Shown piece by piece: positions 35,897 to 42,839 of a stretch of 64,000 bases of DNA. The stretch comes from Desulfosarcina sp. OttesenSCG-928-A07. Its GTDB lineage: Bacteria > Desulfobacterota > Desulfobacteria > Desulfobacterales > Desulfosarcinaceae. Positions within the stretch are counted from its first letter, which is position 1, and each line of letters opens with the position of its first letter. The notes beneath the pieces were generated by a model, which saw only the letters and a program-made list of their open reading frames with translations, ran no database searches and had not been told where the DNA came from. A program made the translations under genes and the position numbers. The stretch is taken from NCBI GenBank assembly GCA_030267325.1, contig JAJDJS010000005.1, positions 1 through 64,000 on the forward strand. Reading direction: 5' to 3'.

Positions 35897-37141
35897 TCAA
35901 ATCCGTCGAAAAAGAATACAGGCATTGCACCCGCCGAATCCAAAGGCGTTTTTCAGCACATGGGTCTGGTCCACCGTGACCGGGCTTGCCGTGCAGTTGA
36001 CGGAAAGCGCCGGATCCGGCCGGTAATTAAGGGTGGGCGGCAGGATGCCGTCGCGCAGCCCCAGAAGCGCGTACACGGCCTCAATGGCGCTGGAGGCCCC
36101 CATGACATGGCCCATCAGGGATTTGTTGGCGGTTACCGGCGGCATCGGGTCTCCAAAAATATCCCGCAGCGCATCCGCCTCCACCTGGTCGCCCACCCGC
36201 GTACTGGTGGCATGGGCATTGACCGCCTGGACATCGGCCGGCGTGATGCCGGCATCGGCAAGGGCTTCGGTGATGCAGCGCCGCACCGTGGGATAATGGG
36301 GGGCCACAAAATGATGGGCATCTGAGGTCATGCTCCACCCGGCAATTTCCGCCACCGGCACAAGGCCGTTGGCCCTGGCAAAGGCGCGGCTGGCCAGAAT
36401 TACGCATCCAGCCCCTTCGGATGCCACAAACCCCCGGCGGTGAAGGGAAAACGGCCGACTGAGGGTTTCCGGTGCTTCGGGCGGCGTGTTTTCCTTTGGC
36501 GAATACGAGCCGTTCATGCTGGCAAATCCGGCGAGAATGGGTTCCACCAGCGGAAAATCCACGGCCCCGCAGATGGCGGCATCTGCCCGTCCCTGTTCGA
36601 TGAGCATGGCCCCGATAATGATGGATGTAAGTCCGGTGGCGCAGGCGGTGATGGTGGTGGTGATGGGCCCGGTGGCCCCGGTGAGCATGGACACCTTGCC
36701 GGCCACCATGTTGACGCAGCCATTGGGATTCATGCAGGGCAGGGGAAGCCGGTTGGCGGAAAACCACTTCCGGTCGGCGGAGAGAATGGCGTCCAAGCCG
36801 CCGATGGCCGAGCTGTAGGTGACAGCGGTCCGGGGGGCAAGTTTTGCATCAATGACAAGGCCGGACCGCGCAAGGGCCCGCTCGGTGGTGAGCAGGGCAT
36901 ATTTGAACACCGGTGAAATCCACCTTGCCTGTTCCCGGGCCGAGAGAAACGGGTATCCCAGATGGTCGATGTCTTCCACCTGGCCTGCGGCTTTTACCGG
37001 AAACGTGGGTCCTGGCTGAATCCGGGTGAGCGGACCAATGCCGCTTTTTCCGGCAAGGGCGTTTTGCCACTGGGTGTCAAGGTCGATTCCCAGGGGGGAG
37101 ATGGCGTCATAGCCAATGATGACAGCGGCATTACGGTTCAT
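35897..37141 (-). CDS. Beta-ketoacyl-ACP synthase (FabF-type) 2
   Basis: The 414-residue ketosynthase has the nucleophile C167 in TTTITACATGLTSI, NAHATSTRVGD with the first His (Ala replaces the usual Gly after it), and ANKSLMGHVMGASSAIEAVY with Lys and second His; LKNAFGFGGCNACILF closes the fold. It is therefore probably active. I start at 37141 (MNRNAAVIIGYDAISP); the frame runs 66 bp further upstream into the GC-rich repeat. A 124-bp gap with that repeat separates it from the radical SAM gene upstream, yet all lie on one strand. Confidence 0.9.
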   Translation of the reverse strand: MNRNAAVIIGYDAISPLGIDLDTQWQNALAGKSGIGPLTRIQPGPTFPVKAAGQVEDIDHLGYPFLSAREQARWISPVFKYALLTTERALARSGLVIDAKLAPRTAVTYSSAIGGLDAILSADRKWFSANRLPLPCMNPNGCVNMVAGKVSMLTGATGPITTTITACATGLTSIIIGAMLIEQGRADAAICGAVDFPLVEPILAGFASMNGSYSPKENTPPEAPETLSRPFSLHRRGFVASEGAGCVILASRAFARANGLVPVAEIAGWSMTSDAHHFVAPHYPTVRRCITEALADAGITPADVQAVNAHATSTRVGDQVEADALRDIFGDPMPPVTANKSLMGHVMGASSAIEAVYALLGLRDGILPPTLNYRPDPALSVNCTASPVTVDQTHVLKNAFGFGGCNACILFRRI

Positions 37142-37186
37142 GGGGCCAACAGGAGTGCGGGGTGCGCAGTGCGCAGTGCGGGGAAG

Positions 37187-37258
37187 CAATTCTCCCTCTC
37201 TTCCCAACGGGTCTTTTTGGGAGAGGCGGGGCGAGGTGCGGGGGGCGTAAAATCAGGC
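37187..37258. repeat. Dispersed hairpin repeat, copy 2
   Basis: CAATTCTCCCTCTCTTCCCA, then ACGGGTCTTTTTGGGAGAGGCGGGGCGAGG and TAAAATCAGG, matches copy 1 at 32300-32368 in order and hairpin structure with scattered changes. It fills the gap between ketosynthase 2 and the first radical SAM gene inside the operon. Confidence 0.7.
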
Positions 37259-37265
37259 ATCCCCA

Positions 37266-38264
37266 TCACCACGGAATAAACTGGTAGAGTTTGGCGAACA
37301 TTTCATACACTTCAATCCAGTTCTGAAAATCTTGGGTCGTGTTCATGTGGGCCCGTTTGTTCACCATCACCCAGCTCATGTGGGCCGCGCCATCCTTGCA
37401 GGTGCGGCAGTCCCGTGTTTCAGAGGTACAGCACCGGTGCATGGTGGAAAGATCCGATGCCCAGCGGATAAAATTGGTGAGCCGCCTGGGCCGGGGATTG
37501 CGGGTGTCCATGGGAAGGGTGACGGACGGGCACTCCATCCAGCCAAAGGACCGGTCCATCATTTTTCCGGTGGTGATGACCTCATGGTAGTATTTTGAAG
37601 AGATCACCGTGTCCGGGTAGGCATCCAGCATGGCGTCCATTTCATCCCGGATGGCGGACAGTTCGTCGGGTGTCCAGGAAAAGCCGTCCACGCCTTCGTC
37701 ATTGGACAAAAGCTGCAGATGGACTTTTACGCCCACATCCCGGATTTTTTTGATGATGGGCTCAATCCGGCCCAGCTGTCTGGGCGTCAGGGTGTACAGA
37801 TAATAGGTATGGGGATCGCCTTCGTAATGCTTGCTGGAAATGGCAAAGGCATCTTTTCCCCGCAAAAGCGTTTCTTCTTCCCGGCTGCCCCACAGGGAGA
37901 TGCCCACCATCAGGTCCGGAAACCGGTCCCGGGGCACCTTGATCAGCCCGTTGGTGGCGCAGAAGGTGGGCAGCCGCTTGTAAAAGGCCTCCACCCGGTC
38001 CAGGCACAAGGTGGGTTCACCGCCGATAAGAATGGCCAGATTCACCCCCCGGTCCATTTCTTTGTCGATAAAGGCTTCCCATTGGTGAATGTCGGTTTCT
38101 TCGCGGGCCACCTGATGCTCGCCGGAAGAAAAGAAAAAACAGCCTTTGCAGCGCAGGTTGCAGCGGTTGGTCACATCATAGATGGAACTTCTGATGTTCA
38201 GCCTGGAAATTTTCCGATACCGGTCATGCCAGTGTTCGTCCAGCAGTGAGCTGACGGTTTTCAT
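37266..38264 (-). CDS. Radical SAM protein with C-terminal Cys cluster (A)
   Basis: The 332-residue enzyme binds its SAM [4Fe-4S] cluster through C35, C39 and C42 (TNRCNLRCKGC). Downstream are ILIGGEPTLCLDRVEAF (the GGE SAM motif) and VGISLWGSREEE. Near the C-terminus, CCTSETRDCRTC with an earlier Cys in WMECPS gives a likely auxiliary Fe-S cluster, as in SPASM/twitch enzymes. It is a paralogue of the next gene. Neither shows a B12 domain. In a polyketide-like cluster such enzymes could form C-C bonds or remove H atoms from the acyl chain; the reaction cannot be read. Confidence 0.85.
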   Translation of the reverse strand: MKTVSSLLDEHWHDRYRKISRLNIRSSIYDVTNRCNLRCKGCFFFSSGEHQVAREETDIHQWEAFIDKEMDRGVNLAILIGGEPTLCLDRVEAFYKRLPTFCATNGLIKVPRDRFPDLMVGISLWGSREEETLLRGKDAFAISSKHYEGDPHTYYLYTLTPRQLGRIEPIIKKIRDVGVKVHLQLLSNDEGVDGFSWTPDELSAIRDEMDAMLDAYPDTVISSKYYHEVITTGKMMDRSFGWMECPSVTLPMDTRNPRPRRLTNFIRWASDLSTMHRCCTSETRDCRTCKDGAAHMSWVMVNKRAHMNTTQDFQNWIEVYEMFAKLYQFIPW

Positions 38265-38292
38265 ACAGCAAAACTCCCTGAAAAAGATCGGA

Positions 38293-39354
38293 TCAGGTCA
38301 ATCCGAAACCCGGCGGCGGCACCTGCCTTGTGCACAGATTGGGACCGTGGGGATACTCCCGCACCCATACGCCAAGATAGGTGTTTACATAATCCAGCCA
38401 GGACTGAAACGTATCCGGGTCTGAGGCATGGCGAAACAGCCGGGCGGTGACAATGGCGCTGCCGGCAGCATAGTGACGGCAGTCGTCGCAGTCCGTATCC
38501 GGCACGCAGCAGGCGGAAGCCCGGTCCCAGGACAGGTCCGTCCGGTACTGGCGGAAAGACCGGCCCAGTCCCACATCCGCAGATGGATTCCGGCGCGGAT
38601 ACGTGCACCCGAAAAGGGCGTGAAGACCCGAAGAATGGGTGTGGGCCACCGCATTATACGAAGAATACAGAACAGTTTCCGGAAAGCGGTTCAGAAGCGC
38701 CAGCATGGTGTTCCGGATGCGGGCAAGGGTTTCCGGGGTGTGACGCAGGTTTCCGGTATAGCCCACAGGCGCTGAAAACAGGTTGAAGGTGATGCGGCAG
38801 CCTTTTTGGGAAAGCATGCGGGTGACGGTGTCTGCCTGGTCAATGTTGTGGGGCGTAAAGGTATACACAAAAATTGCCCGGGGATCAGATGCGTAGTTGT
38901 CCAGCTGACGGACCAGCATGTCTTTGGCGTTGCGGACGCGCCGGCTGGTTTCATCATCGCCCCACACCGACACATGGATCCGGTAGCCGATGTCATCGGG
39001 GATGAACGTGAGGCCGTTGGTGGCAATGGCCCCCAGGGGGATCTCGTCGTAACAGACCTGGCACAATTCCGGGACCAGTGACGGCTCCGCGCCGGCCAGC
39101 ACCACAAAGGTGATGCCCCGGTCTTTTTCCGCCCGCATCAGGGCTCGCCACTTTTCCGGATCAGGATTTTCCGCAGCGTGCTGCTTTTCACCTTCATAAT
39201 AATAGCAGCCATCGCAGCGGATATTGCACCGCCGGGTCATGTCGTAGGTGGATTCCCGCAGAAAAAAATATTTCCGCACGGCTTCCCATCGCTGGCGTAC
39301 CCCAGGATCGGAAATCAGCTCGGCAAACGTATGGGATACCGGATCAGGTGACAA
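38293..39354 (-). CDS. Radical SAM protein with C-terminal Cys cluster (B)
   Basis: The 353-residue paralogue of the preceding gene has C43, C47 and C50 in TRRCNIRCDGC, FVVLAGAEPSLVPEL in place of the usual GGEP (Ala replaces the second Gly), VHVSVWGDDETSRR-like IHVSVWGDDETSRR, and a C-terminal CCVPDTDCDDC cluster with an extra Cys in FGCTYPRR. The two proteins share length, order and a closing Trp-rich helix (FQSWLDYVNTYLGVW). It is encoded 28 bp upstream of its paralogue and 3 bp downstream of an ACP gene, consistent with ACP-bound substrates. Confidence 0.85.
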   Translation of the reverse strand: MSPDPVSHTFAELISDPGVRQRWEAVRKYFFLRESTYDMTRRCNIRCDGCYYYEGEKQHAAENPDPEKWRALMRAEKDRGITFVVLAGAEPSLVPELCQVCYDEIPLGAIATNGLTFIPDDIGYRIHVSVWGDDETSRRVRNAKDMLVRQLDNYASDPRAIFVYTFTPHNIDQADTVTRMLSQKGCRITFNLFSAPVGYTGNLRHTPETLARIRNTMLALLNRFPETVLYSSYNAVAHTHSSGLHALFGCTYPRRNPSADVGLGRSFRQYRTDLSWDRASACCVPDTDCDDCRHYAAGSAIVTARLFRHASDPDTFQSWLDYVNTYLGVWVREYPHGPNLCTRQVPPPGFGLT

Positions 39355-39356
39355 AA

Positions 39357-39629
39357 TCAGGCCGCCTCGACAAGCTTGTTCTGAAGATAGGTGGAAATCA
39401 GGCGAATGGTGGTGAGCTTGGGATAATCATCCTCGTCAATGCGCACCGCATATTCATCCCGCAGCACCAGGGCCACTGTGGCCAGGTCCATGCTGTCAAT
39501 GCCTACTTCATCCACCAGATCCATGTCCGGATCAAAGGTTTCGGGCGTTATGTCCTCCAGTTTGAGTTCATCAATCATGATCCCGGCAACCCGGAGGATA
39601 ATGGCGTCAATCGTGTGTCCTGCTTGCAT
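39357..39629 (-). CDS. Acyl carrier protein 1
   Basis: The 90-residue ACP has the phosphopantetheine Ser46 in LVDEVGIDSMDLATVAL. The acidic helix II and overall length are standard, with an acidic helix between 20 and 40. I start at 39629 (MQAGHTIDAI) with GGAG 12 bp upstream; the frame runs a further 93 bp upstream into a GC-rich repeat. It lies between the ApeI-like dehydratase gene and radical SAM B. With the ACP at 46402 it forms a two-ACP set, as found in aryl-polyene clusters. Confidence 0.9.
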   Translation of the reverse strand: MQAGHTIDAIILRVAGIMIDELKLEDITPETFDPDMDLVDEVGIDSMDLATVALVLRDEYAVRIDEDDYPKLTTIRLISTYLQNKLVEAA

Positions 39630-39683
39630 CAGGTCGTTCTCCAGAAATTTTTTCCTCGCCGCCTGTCCGTTGCTGTTTCGGAA

Positions 39684-39712
39684 AAGGGGGAGAGGGGTCA
39701 GGGTGAGGGGGC
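39684..39712. repeat. Dispersed hairpin repeat, partial copy 3
   Basis: GGGGGAGAGGGGTCAGGGTGAGGGG corresponds to one half of the repeats at 32300-32368 and 37187-37258 (GGAGAGGGCGGGGTGAGGG). It lies in the 103-bp gap between the ACP and dehydratase genes. Confidence 0.5.
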
Positions 39713-39732
39713 TTGAAACCACGCCCTATCAT

Positions 39733-40107
39733 TTATTTTGGAATATCCTTGCAAACTGCGGGTTCGGCCCTGTCCATCACCATCGTGCCGGTGGCCACCA
39801 GACCGTCCGGTTTTTCCAGCCGGAACAGCCAGGTTTGGTTGCCGGCAGGGGTGACAGCCACGGTTACCTGATCATCCGGAACAATCTTGCGCTTGAACCG
39901 GACCCGCCGAAGTTCAGCGACCCTGAAAGACGGGTCTGTTTGATTCAGATCCGGGTGTTTCCGGACAAGATCCGCCACCCAGGCCAGTTGGGCCACACCC
40001 GGAAACACGGGCTGGTCTGGAAAATGACCGCTGAACCACGGTGAGGTTGCCGGAATATGGACAATTTCGGTGAGTGTCCCAGTATCCGGAAGGGGATTTG
40101 GCATCAT
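39733..40107 (-). CDS. ApeI/FabZ-like hotdog dehydratase
   Basis: The 124-residue protein has SPWFSGHFPDQPVFPGVAQL, the hotdog HFPxxPVxPG motif with His28. In FabZ the helix that follows reads EALAQ with the catalytic Glu; here the aligned residue is Ala (VAQLAWVADL), as I recall for ApeI-type dehydratases of aryl-polyene clusters. It may therefore depend on a partner, with the ApeP-like protein at 47987 (His14, Glu57) the obvious candidate. The ATG at 40107 has GAAAGG 8 bp upstream. It is the first gene of the minus-strand operon reaching 32560; its promoter would be in 40108-40370, where no clear match is seen. Confidence 0.85.
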   Translation of the reverse strand: MMPNPLPDTGTLTEIVHIPATSPWFSGHFPDQPVFPGVAQLAWVADLVRKHPDLNQTDPSFRVAELRRVRFKRKIVPDDQVTVAVTPAGNQTWLFRLEKPDGLVATGTMVMDRAEPAVCKDIPK

Positions 40108-40367
40108 CTGGCGCCTTTCAGGCTGAACGGGTCTGCAATAAATTTTCTGCAGGGCCATCGCTTGAAAAAAAGTTAATCATTTCAGCCTCTATCCATCACA
40201 TCCGTGCAGGTGGCACCCAAGAAATCAAAAGGAAAATCCATTCGGATGATAGATTCCCACCTGTACGGAAATGATGAAGGTTGGGTAAAGTCGCACGAAC
40301 CCTGCAAAAACGCCATTTATTGAGACCGTGCGGCAATCCTGTTTCAAGCGATTGCCCTGAAACTTTT

Positions 40368-40407
40368 TGTATAAACCATTGACCGTTTGTATTCAAGGGA
40401 AAGGAAG
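40368..40407. repeat. 40-bp direct repeat, left copy
   Basis: TGTATAAACCATTGACCGTT followed by TGTATTCAAGGGAAAGGAAG. The right copy (42077-42116) differs at one base (39/40). The pair brackets the two-gene ATPase module. Confidence 0.85.
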
Positions 40408-40416
40408 TCGGCTTCT

Positions 40417-40965
40417 TCATGCGTTATCTTGTCCCTGTTCCGGAAGTATCAGACCATACTGCTTTGCCAGCGCATCATTGATCACCACCACGGAAGTCGG
40501 CCCAAAAGCCCAAGCTTTTACCGTTGAACGCAGCGCAATCCTCAAGGCATCCTGAAGCGGTGGCAGCCATGCATCCTCATGACCTTTAATCACCAAAACA
40601 AACTTCACGTCAGTTTGTGAAAGATCAAGTGCTTTGAACGCTTCGGGCAGTTCTGTTTTGGCAATCTGGTGTCTTTTCAGGCAGGATGCCCATCCCAGCG
40701 AAAAGGCATTGATGAGTTTTTCCCGGATTTCGGAAATGAAATTGTCAAAGTTGGGTTGGATTTGCGGACGAGGCGTGCTGGATTTGGCCTCGACGATCCA
40801 CAGGACTGGCGGTTTTCCGTTTTTGGTGCGAAGCAGCAGAAATTCCGCCATCTGGATGTGGTCTTGAATAGCCGCATAGCAGGCACTCTTCTCAATGTAA
40901 AAACATTGTCCCTCTGGATACGGGCCGAACTTCATTCCGGATTCGACAATCGCCTGTGCGGTCAT
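40417..40965 (-). CDS. Uncharacterised protein with ExK nuclease-like motif
   Basis: The 182-residue protein is not assigned to a family. Its middle reads MAEFLLLRTKNGKPPVLWIV followed by EAKSSTPRP; hydrophobic strand plus E-x-K is the second half of a PD-(D/E)xK nuclease core, with the Glu of MAEF a possible preceding acidic residue. A basic helix KLINAFSLGWASCLKRHQ and a strand VKFVLVIKGHE follow. The ATG overlaps the stop of the ATPase gene (ATGA), so the two form one unit. ATPase plus nuclease-like partner is the plan of several anti-phage systems; function here is inferred. Confidence 0.6.
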   Translation of the reverse strand: MTAQAIVESGMKFGPYPEGQCFYIEKSACYAAIQDHIQMAEFLLLRTKNGKPPVLWIVEAKSSTPRPQIQPNFDNFISEIREKLINAFSLGWASCLKRHQIAKTELPEAFKALDLSQTDVKFVLVIKGHEDAWLPPLQDALRIALRSTVKAWAFGPTSVVVINDALAKQYGLILPEQGQDNA

Positions 40966-41975
40966 TTGAGCGACAACTCCACCTCTTCTTTATAGAGCTT
41001 TATCGATTCGTCAATGATTCCATTTTTCGGTATCCCGCCCTTGAGGTTCGCGGGTGTCCAGTGGCTGTCATGCGCTGAAATGACAGGGATGGAAAAATTC
41101 TTTTCCTGTGCAATCAAAAACAGCTTCTTCACAACAAAATAGGAATGCGTGGCGAGAAAGAACTGAATGCCGCCTTCGGCCAGTACCGCCACGATATCAA
41201 GCAGTTTTGAAACTGCCGCCGGGTGCAACGCAGATTCAGGCTCATCCATAAACACAATGGATTTGTTGTCCAGATACCGATTGCCGAGCAGCGTATCGAT
41301 AATCGCAATTTTTTTGACGCCTTCTGCGGTCATACCGATGGAAAACTTCTGATTTCCCTTTTTAAAGTGCCAACGACCCGATGTCTCATCGTATTCAACC
41401 CGACCGCCCACAATATCTTCCAAATAGTTCTGTGACTTGGCAAATTCTGCGTAATTTCTTCCCATTTTGGGTGACTGGCGCAGCGCTCGGGCAAGATCAA
41501 GATAGGTATCATCAAAACCGAAGGCTTTATCCTGTTCCCGGGATTTGAGAATAATCGGGTGTAATGACAGCACTTCCTTTGCAGGCAGGAATATGGAATT
41601 GCTTGTCCTTGGATGGACATAATTTTCCAAAGATGAAATCTGTTTGGCCGTGTCCTTGCCAAAACTGTAAACAAAATTTTGCTGGTCAAATTGAACGGTA
41701 CAAGACAAGGCACTATCCGCGCCTTTGGTCACCAGATCACCAATCTTGTCCGGTTGAAAGGTCCAGTAAAGTTTTTCAGCCAGGATCTCTGCCGCTGTTC
41801 TCTGGTCATCGCCACGTCTGTATTCCTCAAGGGTCCGCATGGTGCTGTAGAAGGCTTTCAAAAGGAAGGTCTTGCCTGTGCCATTGCCGCCGATAATCAG
41901 GTTAATCAGACCAAGGCCCTGCCAATCCAGTCTGGCGAGAGGCCCGAAATTTTTCAGTTCAATTCTGTCTAACAT
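40962..41975 (-). CDS. AAA15/OLD-like ABC-type ATPase
   Basis: The 337-residue protein has Walker A GGNGTGKTFLLKAF (29-42), a coiled middle region, a signature-like FSIGMTAEGVKKIA, Walker B KSIVFMDEPESALHP and the switch His in FFLATHSYF. This is the SMC/RecF-like head of AAA15 ATPases; no TOPRIM domain follows, so it is not a full OLD nuclease. The start at 41975 has AAAGGAT 6 bp upstream. The nuclease-like gene overlaps its end by 4 bp. The unit is AT-richer than the cluster genes around it and sits between 40-bp direct repeats. Confidence 0.8.
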   Translation of the reverse strand: MLDRIELKNFGPLARLDWQGLGLINLIIGGNGTGKTFLLKAFYSTMRTLEEYRRGDDQRTAAEILAEKLYWTFQPDKIGDLVTKGADSALSCTVQFDQQNFVYSFGKDTAKQISSLENYVHPRTSNSIFLPAKEVLSLHPIILKSREQDKAFGFDDTYLDLARALRQSPKMGRNYAEFAKSQNYLEDIVGGRVEYDETSGRWHFKKGNQKFSIGMTAEGVKKIAIIDTLLGNRYLDNKSIVFMDEPESALHPAAVSKLLDIVAVLAEGGIQFFLATHSYFVVKKLFLIAQEKNFSIPVISAHDSHWTPANLKGGIPKNGIIDESIKLYKEEVELSLK

Positions 41976-42076
41976 GGCTATCCTTTCGTGTGACACGTTC
42001 TTTCTGCCCACGTCAGGTGGTGATCGTTGATGCAGTCGCTGCTCAACATGGGATATCCAATCATCAAGGTCTGGCC

Positions 42077-42116
42077 TGTATAAACCGTTGACCGTTTGTA
42101 TTCAAGGGAAAGGAAG
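42077..42116. repeat. 40-bp direct repeat, right copy
   Basis: TGTATAAACCGTTGACCGTT followed by TGTATTCAAGGGAAAGGAAG. It lies between the ATPase gene and the vapB promoter and matches the left copy at 40368-40407 in 39 of 40 positions. Confidence 0.85.
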
Positions 42117-42120
42117 GGTG

Positions 42121-42166
42121 TTGACAGGTGTCTCTCTGAGTATATATTAAACATATATATTACAGG
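42121..42166 (+). promoter_or_regulatory. vapBC promoter with AT-rich operator
   Basis: TTGACA (42121-42126) and TATATT (42143-42148) are 16 bp apart. TATATATTAAACATATATAT covers the -10 and start region and has partial dyad symmetry, a likely site for VapB-mediated autoregulation. AGGAGG follows at 42163-42169. Confidence 0.6.
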
Positions 42167-42173
42167 AGGTGCC

Positions 42174-42401
42174 ATGCAACAGGCCAAATTATTTCAAAAC
42201 GGGCAGAGCCAGGCGGTACGGCTGCCCAAGGAGTTCCGCTTTGAAGGCAACAGTGTGTCCATCAAGCGGGTGGGAAGAGCGGTTGTCCTTTTGCCGCATA
42301 ATGAGCCGTGGGAGACCCTTTTTGACGCACTTTCCGATTTTTCTCCGGATTTCATGGCGCAGCGGAATCAACCGGTTGCAGATATTCGTGAGGATTTCTG
42401 A
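42174..42401 (+). CDS. vapB: VapB-type antitoxin
   Basis: The 75-residue protein begins MQQAKLFQNGQSQAVRLPKE, the AbrB-like swapped-hairpin DNA-binding motif of VapB, with FRFEGNSVSIKRVGRAVVLLP completing the fold. The acidic tail (DFSPDFMAQRNQPVADIRED) would occupy the toxin active site. AGGAGG is 5 bp before the ATG at 42174. Its stop overlaps the vapC start (TGATG). Confidence 0.9.
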   Translation: MQQAKLFQNGQSQAVRLPKEFRFEGNSVSIKRVGRAVVLLPHNEPWETLFDALSDFSPDFMAQRNQPVADIREDF

Positions 42402-42802
42402 TGCGCGTGCTTCTGGATACGAATATCTGTATTTACATGATAAAAAATAACCCGCCGCACATCCGGAAGCATTTCGAACGGTTTGTTCCCGGTGATATTG
42501 CCATCTCCGTCATTACTGTCTCCGAACTGCAATATGGCGTTGAAAAGAGCGCTTCCAGAAAGAAGAATGCGGCGGCCCTGGAAGCTTTTCTGCTGCCACT
42601 TGACATTGTTCCTTTTGATCGCGATGCCGCGTTTGCCTATGGCAGGATCAGGGCGGAACTTGAAAAACAGGGCCAGCCCATCGGCGGCATGGACATGTTG
42701 ATTGCCGCCCATGCCATTGCTTTGAACGCAGTTCTGGTCACCCACAATCTGCGGGAATTCCAGCGCATTCCGGATCTGGTGTGCGAAACCTGGGTGGAGT
42801 AG
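42401..42802 (+). CDS. vapC: VapC-type PIN-domain toxin
   Basis: The 133-residue PIN ribonuclease keeps the acidic quartet: D6 in VLLDTNICIY, E42 in TVSELQYGVE, the Asp in GGMDMLIAAHA and the later TH(N/D)LREF block. It would cleave RNA, commonly initiator tRNA or rRNA in known VapCs. Its ATG overlaps the vapB stop by one base. It faces the end of the B12-radical-SAM gene, from which it is separated by 37 bp. Confidence 0.92.
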   Translation: MRVLLDTNICIYMIKNNPPHIRKHFERFVPGDIAISVITVSELQYGVEKSASRKKNAAALEAFLLPLDIVPFDRDAAFAYGRIRAELEKQGQPIGGMDMLIAAHAIALNAVLVTHNLREFQRIPDLVCETWVE

Positions 42803-42839
42803 CAACGTCAGTCATCTCCACAGCTTCAATCTTTTGTTT

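Noticed and set aside
35897-37141. Reading ketosynthase 2 as an inactive chain-length factor because of NAHATST
   Set aside because: The Cys (C167), both His and the Lys are all present; only the Gly after the first His is Ala.
32560-40107. Interpretation as the housekeeping fatty-acid synthesis operon
   Set aside because: fabD, fabH, plsX and acpP are missing, two divergent ACPs and fused KS-CLF and dehydratase-PPTase proteins are present, and radical SAM enzymes are interleaved.
40108-40416. Possible small genes in the gap before the ApeI-like dehydratase
   Set aside because: Frames on both strands up to 74 codons were read; none has a ribosome site or recognisable motif.
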